A stretch of 64,000 bases of DNA from Lepidonotus clava (GCA_936440205.1 OW387133.1:10072001-10136000); one strand, 5' to 3'; positions 24,166 through 37,869 are shown, counted from the first letter of the stretch. The notes: generated from the sequence alone by a model not told the origin. Numbers and translations: made by a program.

Positions 24166-27029
24166 TATTTCTTGATGGGCCGAAGGTCTACCCATTGATG
24201 TTTGTAACAGTGGCATTTATTTTTTAAGCATCATTTCATGAGACATTTTTAGTTTTATCTCTTAGCCATACACATTACACACTATGTTTTTACATCAAAT
24301 TACAAGCAGACTGCCAACAATCCGTATGTATGTACCCCTTCTCTCAATTAATAGTCTCTCTCCAATGCCCTGCGATGTATGTACTTTCAAAAACATACTG
24401 GTACAAAATCGCATCCAAGAAAAGAGCAAAATTATATCTAATTCACGTGTCAACATAGGTAAGCTGAAAATGGGTGAGGTTTACTAATTGCCCAGTCCAG
24501 AAAGTAGCGTTGTGGCTACGACATCTTAATTTGTCCACCAACAATGCGGACAGGGTGTTTTACACTGAATCCATCCACGACCATCACTTTAAACCCCACG
24601 ACCACAGCCCTCCCACTTTACCTGTTTGTTCCCCTAGAATGGAGGAAATTGGCCGAATTGGTCTGGTGACGCGAGCTTCCGACAAGTGCACTCTCCTCCC
24701 GTCCCCTCCGGACTAACCCCATTTCGGGCACGGAGGCACTAATTGATTCGGGCTAACATCTTTGTATCAACCGCCGCTCAAAGTCAAAGCAAAGTTTTTA
24801 TCCCCAAACGCTCCATACCAGACACTCTCACAACAATTATGGCTAGGTTCTTTTACTAATATTGTAAGCGACTTTGCAGTCTTTTTTTTTACTTGATTGT
24901 GGTCAGAGTTGTTGCTGGTACCCCTACACTGACTTAGAGAAAGCTAAAATACAGAAATAGAAAATTTCAACCGAGATTATTAATCCAGTTCTTGTTTGAC
25001 ACTATTTTTCTAATTTACAATGCAAACCCTGAATGTGTCATTTTATACGCTTCTGGAATTTCAATTTTAGTGTAATATTGACTGGGAAAATATGACAATT
25101 ATATAAAAGCATTCTGTCAAATATAATTCCTCTAGACTTATCGTTGGATAATCACTAACTCTTGGAGCTATGTTAGGTATCAAAAAATAATAGAAATTCT
25201 TTTTACCTCTGAGATATTTCTCAGGCCTAGTATAACTCCTTATAACATCATGGGTTTATACGTATATATATATATATACCAACACATTGCATTGATGATC
25301 TGTTGAACCGTTTCGTAAGATTGAAAGGATGATATGAACCTGCTTGTACACCGACATCTTTAAATGCGTTTCTTTTATTACCATCTTTTCATAAACAAAT
25401 TAATGTAAAGAGACAAGCGATGAAAATAGCCTTTCTTCATCAATATCCCTTGCAAACATGATTCAACAATAATCAATATCCTACCCATTGTTTTTCATAA
25501 GACCACGATGCAGCGATATTGGCTTTTAGGCTCTGTTTTTACCAGGGAGATGAAGATTTCACATTGTCGCCCTACGTAGACAAAAAAACGGCTTCTGAGG
25601 CGGCGGGGAGCGTCGTCTGCGTCGGCGCCCATCCATCGAGTCGGGCGTCGGCGGGTGTTGACGGTTGTCGGCCGTGTCACAATACATTATAACCTGCTCA
25701 CACGTTCGGTTCGTTTCAATATTGGCGGGCGCGCCGCCCGACCCGCGGGCCCTCCATACCTGTCGCCCCACGCCCAGGAGGTATTTGATGAGCGCACGGC
25801 CGCGGCGCCCTATCAAACATGTCGCCGACGTCGGCCAACTGGGGTCAACGGGTGCAGCGGTGTAGTTTTTCGCGCTGGGGATTTGGGCGCCCTGTCGGTG
25901 TTGCTTTGGGGGCTGGCTGCGGAGGCCTCCTTGGCGGCGACTCTGTGAGTCTACCCCCTCTTCCAGTAGGCGCCACTCCAGGCTGACCGCTGGGTTTATA
26001 CAAGCTTACTTCACCTGACATGACGCCCTCCAAAACGTCAGCCCCCGGCGACGTCGCCCTCTCAGCCATTGTGCCCGCCTCGCGGGCCCCGCCTCGTGTT
26101 AGTATTATCCCCCTCAGTATAAGGGTAATTCATACACACGCGCCCCTACCATTCACCGATATTTATAGGATAAAGCCACTCGGGAAGTATGAAGTATAAA
26201 GTATGCATGGGAAGTATGTGAAGAAAAAAATCAGCTGATTGCAATATAAGAATAGGAAATATATATAAGGAAAGCATGGTACATGTGTATAAAAGTGGGA
26301 GGTTGTGTTTGGGATAGATCGGGGGAGGGGTCCAGCACACTGACATGGGGAATGGGTGGTGTGGTCGGGTGGCCGGTGGCCGGATTTTAAGGAGACGGAC
26401 ACACGCGGCGCCGAGTATGTGTCACATACACAAAGTGACAAGGAATTTTTCATAAAACCGGCGGGGGGCGGGCCCCTCCCCCCAACGTGTCAACGACCAC
26501 CAGGACCCCTCCCCCCCTGACTCCCTGACTCCTGGGGCCGACGTCCGGTGTGGTCCTGGCACCGCGCCCCGCCCCTCGCCCACTCCACGACAGGCCGGAA
26601 TTCGCCAAGTGCGCCCGGCATCTGCAATATAACCGTTACCGTATTGTTACACCTAACAGCCTATAGCCTGGCCCCTCCCCCCTCCCCAACCCCCTGGGTG
26701 CTGCTGCCCTTTCACCCCCTCCTCGTTGTATTACTGGCATGTCCGGCACTGCCATGCCACACACACACAGCAAGCATGAAGGTAAGCCTTTGTTTGTAAA
26801 TTAATCTAAATTTCAATGAAAGGCAGTGACAGGGCGCGGCTTAGGAGGTCCGGATAAGGAGGAGTGGTCAGATCAGGAATAAACTCGATGCAATAATACG
26901 CCATATGCCGGACTGTCGGACGTTCTGGATTATCCCGGATTATTATTATCCAAGAGCTGACATGTAGTGACATTAATAAGGTGATGTCACCGATTTATTA
27001 ATTGGTTCCAAATGGAGTAGGACATCCGT
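24166..27029. other. Intergenic; AT-rich then CpG-rich
   Basis: AT-rich to 25490 with a (TA)n run at about 25263-25277. CpG-rich at 25560-26110 and 26390-26780. GAAGTAT-like words repeat at 26180-26220. Two GGATTA sites 10 bp apart (26928 and 26938) match Otx/Bicoid-class homeodomain sites. ATGAAG followed by GTAAGC (26776-26787) could be the end of a first coding exon, but nothing else supports it. Confidence 0.45.
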
Positions 27030-27121
27030 CTTATTCGGAATCTATTTGAATCAGAAAATCACGTCAAGCAAACAGTCTTACTCAGAATTGATTTGAATAG
27101 AAAAATCACCTCAAGTAAACA
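27030..27121. repeat. Two-copy tandem repeat, 47-bp period
   Basis: CTTATTCGGAATCTATTTGA... at 27030-27073 is repeated as CTTACTCAGAATTGATTTGA... at 27077-27121, each ending AAATCAC.TCAAG.AAAC. Confidence 0.85.
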
Positions 27122-28690
27122 AAAGCTATCTCGAAAACGTTTCTATATACAAATTCATTACATAGACTAGATATTTTTGAGAGCAGGCCTAAAGGAACTT
27201 AACAATCCATTATACACGCGTAGATTATAAAGAGTTTGACCTGCCCGAGGAAAATTTGGGATTCCATCAAACTTTCGCCGGCCGTAAAACCAAATAGGTT
27301 GGCATACAATATAATAATCATATCATTATGAAAGGTATAATACATTTACCTAGAACATAACAATTGGGTTATTATTCCAGAATCACGACGACGTCAAATT
27401 TAATATCATGTGATGTTCTGATGAAATCCAAATTTTTAACCGTATATAAAGAACGTGGCTTCTGCGTTTAAATTGAGACTCGCCAGTAGCTAAACATGGT
27501 ATACTCTTGTTTTCCCTCAAGTATATATCTATTTACGTAAACTTGACCCTGGCCTCCATTGTCCAAGGTTTGGCCACATGGCCTGGAGGAGGCGGTCAAT
27601 GTTATGTATCAGCAGGGGGACGGGCGCCGGCTGGGCGGGCGGCGATAGGCACTCCCCCACTGGTCACTCCCCCACATTTCTCCTACTACTCATGGGCGCC
27701 GGTCGATAAAACCTATCACGGTGGCCTATACGTGCCCTAAAAGTACCGACAAGTTTCCGTATGGCAATGGTATCTCGTGGCACTAGAATATTACGTTCAT
27801 TGGATCAACGTTTGAACAAGTTGGGAGTTGTTTTAATTCATTTATAAACCAGTCCTACATGCTTTTGTTCCTAGTGGTTAATTATGGTTGGAAACGAAAC
27901 TATATTTCACCTATTTACTTTTATAAAAAAGCACTTGGAGGTTGAAGATGATAGACACTGGAATTAATACATTGTCAAAATAAACTCGACAGGTAACGAG
28001 CAATTGTCTATTCACCGTAACACGACGAAATATTGTACACTTTCATAATAAGAATCAGAGTCACCTCTGTTTTTCAGTATATTATATGGTGAACATATTT
28101 ATAATAATGGAGAAGAATGAATGTAAATATATCAAGCAAAGAAACTTAACCACATATAATAGTTGATCGTTATATATGATTATAACGATGCCTTTATTTC
28201 ATCGTAACACGCATAACTTTATATGACTACTCATCTACGGTTCGAGTGTTAGACCCTAAACACTAGGGCATATTTTCTATGGGCACCACTCCGGGCCCAC
28301 CACCCACTCAGTGGCTTATCTAGTACACTTCTCTTTGGATCTCTTTGGTAAAGAATTCTCTTTGGTATTCTGAAAATATTTCAAAAGAAAAATTGGAAAA
28401 TGTCGAACTATTAGTGAATTATAAAGGAAAAAAAGAACATTAAAGTCTCAAAACTGTGTCTACATTTTGAACATTCTTAAATTACTCTAGCATTATTAAT
28501 TCTTGATGCATATTCATGATTAATGGATTTAATTAAAAAATATTCATCCTTTTATCATGTGCAAGGTTTCCTTTAAGTTCGTGTTTTCTGGGGAAAAAAG
28601 AAAGGGAATATTATTAAGCCTAGCAAAATTCGCATTTTCATAGAAAATTCGGTCTTTTTGGGTGGGGTAAGCCAAAATACACGCACCCCT
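27122..28690. other. AT-rich intergenic DNA
   Basis: AT-rich with a GC island at 27560-27740. TATATAAAG at about 27443 could be a TATA box, but no open frame follows. Nothing else supported. Confidence 0.5.
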
Positions 28691-29300
28691 GGTCATGCTC
28701 CCCGCCTTATGTTCCTCCCGTACCCAGGTGCTGCAGGCGCCGCCGGGCGCTGGAGGAGGTGAGGCCGACCCTCCAGGGCGCCAGCTTTCCCACACCTTCA
28801 CCGTCTGGGGCTCGCGCGGGTGGTCCATGCGCTGTGAGCCGACTGACCACTGGTCAGTGTGGGCCCCCACACCCCTCAGGTGTGAGGGGTCGGACACTAG
28901 ACACCCCGTTCTTTGTGCGGCCCCTCCCCCGCCGCCCGGGCCACCTCCGGGCCTCATATTGTCTGAAGGTGTCCGCCCCCTGAGATCGCTTACCGAGGCT
29001 TTAACTCCCTCCGCCGCCATGAATACTAATGTCCAGCCCGGTCAGGATCAGGTGAAGAGGTCCTCAGTGACCGGCCGGGCGCCAGACCCTCTCAAAAGGC
29101 CCCCAGGAAAAGGACACCTCAGCCTTTCTCAGCCTTTTAAGTGTGACCCATACAGTGAGGGCCAGGGCCCTAAAGCCCTGACAGGTCGCCTCAAAAGGCC
29201 AGGGATTAAGGGGTGAATGCTGGTCGGGTGGGCTCGGCTTGAGAGCTGGGTTCCATTGGCTTGAACTATAAGATAGATTCGCCGACAGCCTAATTAGAAC
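28691..29300. other. CpG-rich block with possible first exon (minus)
   Basis: GC-rich on both strands, with overlapping long frames. On the minus strand ATG GCG GCG GAG at 29020 runs nine codons to TCG/GTAAGC (28988-28993), a good splice donor. An Ala-rich start of this sort inside a CpG island is typical of first coding exons, but a 9-residue match proves little. CACCTCAGG/CCTCAGGTG words near 28875 form a small inverted pair. Confidence 0.3.
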
Positions 29301-31019
29301 CCTGGCTGTGGAGGAGGTCTTTCTTAGATCTAATAAGTCACCTGAGAGGAGTCGCGCGCCCCTCTCCTTAGCCCAACGCTACCGCGCCGAAACAATCTTA
29401 GGACTGAACTTCTTTTCAGTCAGGTATTGGATATCAAAGTTGGCAATTTTTTCAGATGAAATAAGTGCAACTAAATCTTTTAGATATATATCCTTTTTTA
29501 AACTTTGAATTCGGCCACACACATTCATTTTCATTCAGAAAAGATTACATGTATACTTACGTGCAACCTTATTTTTCCAACGACTTCAATTATCATATTC
29601 ACTTGATAAACCATGGGCTAAATCTTAAAGATAACAATGAAAACGGAAAAGAGTGTCTGAAAGTGTGAAACAAAACAATTTAACGCACCTTCAGTTTGAA
29701 TTCGAGCCAGTGATAACGCGACCTGACGTTTAAAATGCCACCTACACCCATACCACCTGTAATTTCTCCCAGTGGTATGGGTGACCTCGGACAGCAGTCG
29801 GTCAGAAATCACAAGACAATGACGCTCCACATGCAAGGAGCCAAAACTTTACGTGTCGTTATTAACATGTTTAAAGTGAATTGCTAACGAGAGCAGCTAT
29901 TATATGAACGACCTATGGGTGAGATGCACGTTTCATGTGGGGTTTTGTTAGTAGACATGCCATCTCATTTTGACGTGATGTATTCCTTGGTGGTCTGATA
30001 TCTTTATATACATCAACTGAACACGGAGCTAAGCGGCCATACCATTCGTGAGAAAAACAATCAAGACCTGCGTAATTCGGGAAAATTGCTAACCACCTTT
30101 GCTCGGAGGTGCCACAGGTGCCCCGTTTACGCAATCCCTCCGCGCGTAATTTCTCACAAAAAGTATCAATAATTGTTACTTGTATGTGCATTGCTCGGGG
30201 AGGTTTGGATAATGATATTTGGGGGGTAAGACTCGCCCAATGTGCACGCATGTGAAGCCGGGTGTGACCAAATCCCAGCTGTCCAATTGCCATGTGGGCC
30301 GGAATGCGCATGCTCGGGTAATATATATTAGGTGTATTAATGAGACATGTGGCACCACCTCCAGGGTGTATACAAACCGTTTAGAATTCAAAATGTCTAT
30401 GTAGAGGTACCCAAGGAATGATGCAACTTTCGATTTCATGTAACCAATTATTATAACGTTATTTTCTAACAAGTTGTAACTTTCCATAAAAGAACGTTAT
30501 TGTTACGTGACAATTGGATAGGTCTCAGACTAACCAAAAAACGTTCTTGTTACGTCGCTGCTTGCTTTGGGGGCGGGGGGAGAGCAGAGGATAGTAGCCT
30601 GCACTGCATAGGTAACTTTGTATTCTTTGAAATAGCTAGGCTGTCGGTATTTGTATCCTGTAGCTGAAATAATGAACATTAATATATATAACGCAGGACA
30701 ATAAAGTAAGAACATAACCTTTAATGAGTATGGAATAAACGTTGGTCATATTATATATATGTAGACGAACATGTAGATCCTGGAGATAAAAGTAACACAA
30801 CTTATGAACGTAAGTCCAGTTCTTCTGTAAGTCTGACCGCGTCACGGTAATAGCCCTATTAGATATAAGGGCTTAAGAAAAAAGGGAGTGGCGGGCGGGC
30901 CAAAATTTTGACGCGTGTATTGCGGCGTCTTGAGGTGAAGTGGCGGGAAGCAGGTATATATGTGTGTCCTGGTTGGTCAGTCAGGTCACATGGTATAGGT
31001 CCAATGAGAAGTGTTCTTA
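29301..31019. other. AT-rich intergenic DNA
   Basis: Few features. A diverged direct pair containing AACGTT.TTGTTACGT lies at about 30490-30560. A moderate GC patch near 30080-30320 has no coding support. Confidence 0.5.
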
Positions 31020-31498
31020 AGCCGGGTTTCCACCGAACGATTTAACTATGATATAGGGTCACGACCAAAATTGCTGCACTCAAAAAATGGTCTTGAGTAT
31101 AAATCGTAAGTAAATATCTTAAGGAGGCCTATGTCAAAGTGTTTCCACTAAACGACTAAAATACTGATTTGTGAACGACTATTTGACATCCTGGACGACA
31201 ATTTCTAACGACAGAAGTCAGAAACCCCGGGGAACAATGGATCTAATTGGCTTTAATTGGCTTTGAGATAAATCGTTTGCCACAGTCGTCCAGAAATATT
31301 GAACAGGTTTAATATTTGGTCGTTTGCAAATCTTTTACTTTAGTCTTGAGCTAATGTCGTTTGCAGTCGTTCACAAATGTCTTGACCAATGATTTTGTGT
31401 TTCCACTAAACGATTTTACTAAAGACTACAAAAGATTAGTGAATCTTTCACTGTCGTTCATGGTCGTTAGCAAAGTGTCGTTCGGTGGAAACAGGGCT
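31020..31498. mobile_element. PIF/Harbinger-like MITE, 479 bp
   Basis: The left end AGCCGGGTTTCCACCGAACGA is matched in reverse by the right end TCGTTCGGTGGAAACAGGGCT with one mismatch. It is flanked on both sides by TTA (31017-31019 and 31499-31501), the 3-bp target duplication of the PIF/Harbinger superfamily. Inside, short words such as TTTCCAC.AAACGA and GTCGTT recur in both orientations. There is no open frame, so it depends on a transposase elsewhere. Two other superfamilies can also give 3-bp duplications, so the family call is probable rather than certain. Confidence 0.8.
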
Positions 31499-31501
31499 TT
31501 A

Positions 31502-32404
31502 CATGTCCTGTATGAATGTCCTGCAATTCAACAGGGGTAGAATTCCCGCGCAGTATTTTGACGGATGTCAAGCAGGTTACTGTTGGCAACTTGGTGTGAT
31601 ATTGCAAGGCAGTGCAGACCATCAAATCTGTCACTTACTGAAATGATAACACGATTAAAAACTGACAAGATTATGGAGTGGACTCCATTTTATTCAAGCA
31701 CATTTTAAATTGATAATAGATCCAAAACAATCACATGGTTTCGTCCAACAATGGGTATACATGTACCCCCATAATCCTGGCGGGTAATCGCCTCCATCAC
31801 CCATTCAGATGCTGTGATTGATTGTTTTTGTGTGGACAATGTTGAATAGCATGATTACATGTTCGTATTATCTGGATATCTACAGAACTGCATGTGTGGA
31901 AATCTACACAACCTATTATTCCATCCTGTTCTAATGATGATGATAAAGGTAAGAAAGAACGAAAACGCGCAGGTGTTATACTGACAGATACAAATTTATA
32001 ACTCAACAATTATAATGTTTGTGATTCTATACATTGTCACTTTTAATGATGTAGTTACATATCGCAACTTTGATCACTTTGTAAAAAGACCTATCCATAC
32101 AAATGATTGATGAATAAAAACAGAGATTCAAGCCTGAATGTACAAAAATCTTGTTGAAAAGCAGCTTGAACACTGCTTTAATGTAAGTCATTATCCAAAT
32201 GTCAACTCATTTGATATTAGATATGCTAATAGGCCTACACTGTTGTTTCTATGATGAGGGCGATTCAAAAAAGCTAGAATTGCTAGGATATAGATATGAA
32301 TATATATTAAAGGAAAATTAAATGAGAATTGGGGTTGGCAGGAATATATGTCCAAGGCAAGAAGCGACGTAACACCCACGTTCTGGGACTAACATCAGCT
32401 GGGG
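31502..32404. other. AT-rich intergenic DNA
   Basis: No coding, repeat or RNA signal that I can support. Confidence 0.5.
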
Positions 32405-32667
32405 GGCGACCAAAAGATATTCACGAATCCCAAATTCAATAAATAGTCACGATTCCGAATTTTGGGTTCGTGAAGGATTCGTGCTCGCGAATCTCAAGGT
32501 TGTATTATATACAAATATATGTTCACTATGAACAGAGTTTTTAGTGGTGAAGAAAGTTCGTGAATGTTCATGAAGATTCGTAAGTGTTTTTTTTTTTTTA
32601 TATACACCTGAGCTTCGTGAGACACAAAATTATTACCAGGAATATTTGTGAAAGTTTTTTGGTCGCC
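32405..32667. mobile_element. Short foldback/MITE-like element, 263 bp
   Basis: GGCGACCAAAA...ATTCACGAAT at the left is matched in reverse by ATATTTGTGAAA...TTTTGGTCGCC at the right. Inside the left half lies a second inverted pair (32422-32437 and 32457-32472, CACGAA.CCCAAATTC type), and GTTCGTGAA-type words recur through the interior. No target duplication is clear and no open frame is present. Superfamily not assigned. Confidence 0.6.
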
Positions 32668-33830
32668 ATGCTGTCAGTTTGTTCCTTCCTAAGCTTTCCC
32701 ATAACATTTTTATGTCAGGTTGAGATTCACCAACACAGACCTAGTGTTATAATAACATTATAGTTCAGTGAAGTTGAGACCTTTCTGATACAGAGTGTTG
32801 TAATGATGTTATCCTTCAGTGAAAAACGAGTAACTAGAATGTTGCAATAACGTCACAGTGCAACGTCACAATATTAGGTTTGAGAGACATTATTGGGTGC
32901 CCTCAAAAACACAACAAGAACCAAACTATAACTAAACATAACGTTAATGCAACGTAATAATAACGTTGCATGCTTGCCCAGGATATAACTGGACAACTTT
33001 CCTGTGAACAAACATCCTTTATGCCCCTCCGACAAGGGGTTGTAGGAAAGGCGATGGACGGACGACGGATAACGGGGGGCATTGGGATAGGCCCTGATCG
33101 ACCACATCATTCAGCCCGTCCTGCATGCCTCATCCCGCAACGATCGGCACATTACACAAAGGGCCCGAGAACTCGGCCCCCACACCGGCGGGGGTAAATT
33201 GTGGGGTCCTGGGGTCGGGGTGAGGGGCGGCCCGGGGGTCACCATTCCAATCCCGGGGTCGGCCCCCGCCCGGCCAACAAGGGATCAAAGGGGGAGATGG
33301 ACAGAGATTCGTCAGAGACAATGGAGCAATTATTGGGCCCGCTTTGCGGTGGGCCGAGTTCGGTTTGGGGGTGCTTGATCATTCCTCTATTGTCCCGGCC
33401 GAGGTGGTTAGGGCGGTCGGAGGTTGGGGGGGGGGTGTATGCCTGGTGGGCTGCTGTGTACGTGAACGTTGCGGTTTGGGTATGCTGCCAAGGAGGCCAC
33501 CAACAGTTCTGACTTGAGCTTTGGTTTCTTATGAACCGGGCTTTGGTTTCTTATAAGGGTAGGTGCGGGAGGCGGGAGAGATCGGGGATCAGCGGACAGA
33601 CCGTGAGAGACGCCCAGGTGGGCCACATCCAGGTGTGCGTCTCTCACCTGGAGGACGCGCAGGGCTTTGTTCCTATGACAACTGACTGTCACATCAGGTA
33701 CCGAACTGATGCTCATCTTATTGACCATGCGGCTGGTTCTGATATAAAACGTGCGCCTTTTGTAAGTAAGACCCAGCTATCAGCACAGAAAAAAGATTTT
33801 CTACTTTTGAAGCAAAAATTCTGATGTAAT
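32668..33830. other. Intergenic; GC-rich, G-quadruplex patch
   Basis: AT-rich to 32990, then GC-rich to about 33680. A quadruplex motif lies at 33203-33227, and GTGAGAGACGC at 33603-33613 pairs with GCGTCTCTCAC at 33637-33647. Open frames overlap on both strands, and none is a recognisable protein. Confidence 0.45.
33203..33227 (+). other. Canonical G-quadruplex motif
   Basis: Four GGGG tracts with loops of 4, 2 and 3 bases in 25 bp. Located in a CpG-rich patch, as promoter quadruplexes often are. Confidence 0.8.
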
Positions 33831-36800
33831 CGAATCCATGACACGCTTCCATCTTGAAACTTAATACGGATCTGTAATCAAGATATAGAAATGATGGGCA
33901 CTATCCCACGTGTTAAATATCCCATGCAATCCCGGAGGAAAGGGGTTACAAAATCTACCCTTTGTTGCCGCCTGAAAGCACGCATACATGCATGCATGCG
34001 TGTTTTTATTTGTGTTGCTTTTCGTCGCTGTCAGTTAAAAACAGTAACGACCTTCTGGCTGTGGGTCCCAGGGGCAGGCCCCTCGGACCTCAGGGTCACC
34101 GTGACGCATGCGAGGCCAGCATACAAACTGGACATCAAAGACACAGCCCCAGCGCCGCCCAACCGTCAAAGATGGATGTCCCCTTGGCAGATTCTCGAAA
34201 GGGAAAAAACCACCCCCGTCCGCCTGTAATTAGTACTCATCAAAATGAACAAAATTACTTTCCTTCATAATTATCCGACACAATTATCTCTCGGCGGACG
34301 CATTCTTGGAGTGTTGCTATTTGGGCCACATGAAGGTTGGGAGGTCTCGGGGCCAGACGCCATGGTGGCACGTCAACCACTAGAGGCGCTGCCTGCCAAC
34401 TTGGCGAATGTTATTACACAGGGGCCACAGAACGACAATTCTAATTACCGGTCATATATGTCAAAGTATGTGTCAAAAGCAGACCCTCGGCAATTAATCT
34501 ACTTTCATCGGAGATGTGATTTACAGGGAGGTTGTGTATGAGTGGTTTATTGTAGTGTATATTTGAGCTTGCAGTTCATGTACTCGATGCACCCTTTTGT
34601 TTTCCACGAATTCTTTACACGTGTTAATATAAACGGTGTCGAGTGTTAATTTGTATATCATTAATTGTGAATTGTAAGAGTTTGTAAATTGTTGACAAGG
34701 CTGTATATCGAGGCACATGTTTTGCTCAACAGATTTTATTTGTACATGTCTTTCACATAAATCTAACTTATTTGACAGTAATTAGATAAGTTTTTTTCAA
34801 AAATATTTCTAAATAAGAGGACTAAATGCCTCTAACAAAACCTAACCAATTATGTTCATTTATCATAATTATTACTGAGGTGATTCATTTGAGCTGACTT
34901 TATGGTCGCCACCTTGTATATTCCTTGTCTCAATAAACATAGATGAGTACTACAGAACCTCTTGAAATTATTACCTGTCTTTGAGTTTTCAGAACTTCTC
35001 TCACACTTTGAAGCAAATTGTGTATCCATAAGTTAACATTGCTATTCCGAAGAACATCAGTTCTTCCACAATAAGCCGATGTCAATAACCTTATTCATGC
35101 TGTAGAATTTCAGAATATTCGAATCAATTTGGTTTTGGTGTAGCATATTTAACACAACCATTAAGTTATCCCTTTCACTAATGAATATATGTCACTATAT
35201 TGTTGATAACTACTGAGATATTGCCAAAAATTGAAAAAAAAATCTAAACCTTACATTTTCCTTATACTCTGCTGGTAGAATTTGTTTTTAAATAATTTGG
35301 CTGAAACATGGCACTGTTATTATATGATGCAATGCTTACTATAAAGCTAATAATTATGATGAGGAACAATGTATGTATGTCTTGTATGGCAGAGGTTTTA
35401 TTGACAAGTGATCCAAGATTGACAACACGTCATACAGCAAACCTGGTTGGTGGGGACCCTTGCTGGAGTAATGGTTTTTCTATAATAGTAAAAATGTGGT
35501 ATCCCGGTGTGGTAACGTTATGACACTATACAGTATCTGCACTGTATTAAACTTATGGATTCCCATTGCAACCTGCAATCGGTGAAATATCTATCTTATT
35601 TATTATGTCAATAATTAATAATGCTTTTATGACAGTTTGTCATTCTCAGGAATGAAACCAAAGTTATGACTTTTGAAAAGCACATGATTTTCCACTCATT
35701 ATCATAATTGCATGAATTCGAACAATTATGGTAAATTCTGGATTGTGTATATCCCTTTTGTTCGAGTTTGTCCAATTGGAATTCTTTTATCTTCTAATAA
35801 ACTGAGGCTAGATGATCATAATTGTACCTGTACCGTGTTGGAATTTCATAAACACTTCTTTCAGTTCCTGATAGCTGAACCCCTTTAGAGAATCTTCCGA
35901 TGATAATTCACGTTAGAGCCAACCGTGTGGCTTCCAGTGGTGAAATGGTAATATCCATGCAATTACATGTACATCTATGGTGGCAACAATATTAATTCTA
36001 TCACAACTAACCTCTTTGTATAGCACTCTACATGTTATTTTTTCTAGCATGTACTTGTACGATCGTATCGCAGCTCTCACCCTGTCCAGGTTCCTAGAAT
36101 ACAAATTGGGCGGGACAGTTTGGGCCCTGCGCTTATCGCACCTGCAGTGGGACCGTCTGTCTTCACGTGTCTCAAACTTTCAGATAATGGTTATTTATCG
36201 GTTTTCCAGGCCCTTCCGGCCACGTATAATTTAACCGCGCGCCTATCTTTATGGATCGTGTTTATCCAAGCATTTAACAATGCACGTTTGATAATAATTA
36301 TTTATTTACCGCGCGCAAGCCTCATGGGCGGACACATAATTCACACCAAGGTCGGCCAAGGTCAGGGAGCACGTGACCTGCGGGCTGGTCACGTGGTGGT
36401 CAGTCCTGACCACTTCCGGAAAATAGCCACAGGACATGAACATGAGCTGGCCACTGCATCATCGCCCATGTCAGATTTTTTTTTTGTGCACAGGAGAGGT
36501 AAGGCCCGGGAGAGACGCGGTGCGGACTGACTAATGTCAGACCTCCCAGGGGTCAAAGGTCAATGGATGCCCCTCCCTGACCCTTACTACCCCCCGACGT
36601 CTGATGTAATAATCCCACACACAAATAAGTTGGTGCTCTAACGCACAATGTGATGAGACTCGGGATCTATCACCAAGTTATAAGTGGATGAACTTTAGCA
36701 TTGATCTTACTTGAGGTGCGGCGCCCACACACTCTGAGTATGGAAAGGTCCTTTTCAGACCTGGTGATATATCAAATCTGCTCTCAATCTTCAGAGATCC

Positions 36801-37703
36801 AATCCCTGGTCATCAAATAACGCTTCCTGGCAGAAATGGCTATTAATGTACAAAGCTCTCCTTAATGATTTAATTAAATGACCGACGCTAATATAAATGT
36901 GCTGAGCAGGTGGTAGAGTCGCAGATTGCAGGAGGTAATATGATACTGCTAATTACTATGATAATCAAGTTGGAGTGGTTGTATTTGTATTCATACTTTT
37001 TAGGTGAATTATTTCAATTATTCTTTAGATTCTTTGATGCAAATATCTAAGACAAAGAACAGATACAAAGAATTGACACATAAGGCTGCCTATGTTTGGT
37101 AGATAAAACACTCGATCCCTCCCGCCTACCGCCTCTTCTCTTAATTCATTTTACCATAAACAATTTTTCAAATAAAAGCTATGAATATAGTAGTCAAATT
37201 ACTAAAACTCGGGAGAAGCGCACACCCAAGTATTGTTTTGCCAGGCTCTTCAGTATGCAGACGACATTTGATCGGTCGACAGGTTTGGGCGGGAACATAC
37301 GACACCCCATTGTTTACACCCCGCTCGCCTGCCCTTCTGTGACGTCACGCTCTCATCTCGCCGCTTCTCGCGCGGCCACCACGTGACGCACGCGATGTGG
37401 TGACGACAAGAGGCGTCCCTCGTTTCACTCCTGGGACCTGGGGTTTCAGGGATCAAATGTTTCTGCTTACATAGGTGCCAAGAGATCGCGTCGAGCCCTG
37501 GCCGGCCAGAAATCAATGTCAGCCAGGGGCTATGTCCAGCACAATTGCCAATCTCGTATATCTAATGTCTGTGCGGTCAGTGTCCTGGATGTTATACTAT
37601 CCGCGGCTGTTCACCTTCTCATGTGCATTTCATTAGGCACATGAATTCATTGTAAATAAGTATAATTATAGTCCGGTCAGAGTTCTAATTTATATAACTT
37701 GAT
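33831..37703. other. Intergenic; AT-rich with CpG-rich islands
   Basis: AT-rich at 34530-36050. GC-rich and motif-rich at 34060-34400, 36060-36600 and 37210-37520. At 36370-36412 two CACGTG E-boxes 20 bp apart are followed by the palindrome TGGTCAGTCCTGACCA. At 37340-37385 a perfect TGACGTCA lies 32 bp from a CACGTG. A good acceptor (pyrimidine run, then CAG at about 36493) has a GTAAGG donor only 5 bases on. No gene supported. Confidence 0.45.
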
Positions 37704-37711
37704 TTAAGACT

Positions 37712-37861
37712 TCGAAGTGGCGGATTTAGAGGGAGGCACATTGGCGCCCCCCCCCCCCCCCCAATTGTTTGGGGGACAAATCTATATTCTTTTTTAATGA
37801 AAAATTCTAGAAAAAAAGGGAGGGCGCCCCCACATTTTCACAAGGGTGGATCGGCCACTGC
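37712..37861. mobile_element. hAT-like MITE, about 150 bp
   Basis: The left end (GAAGTGGCGGATTTAGAGGGAGGC) and the reversed right end (GCAGTGGCCGATCC) show the AGTGGC.GAT ends typical of hAT MITEs. The interior has a long C run and an inverted GGCGCCC pair. Flanks TTAAGACT (37704-37711) and TTAGGACT (37862-37869) form a plausible 8-bp target duplication with one mismatch, the length expected for hAT. No open frame, so it is non-autonomous. Confidence 0.65.
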
Positions 37862-37869
37862 TTAGGACT

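Noticed and set aside
36480-36518. Five-base micro-exon or recursive splice site
   Set aside because: The acceptor and donor are five bases apart rather than joined, and no flanking exons are known.
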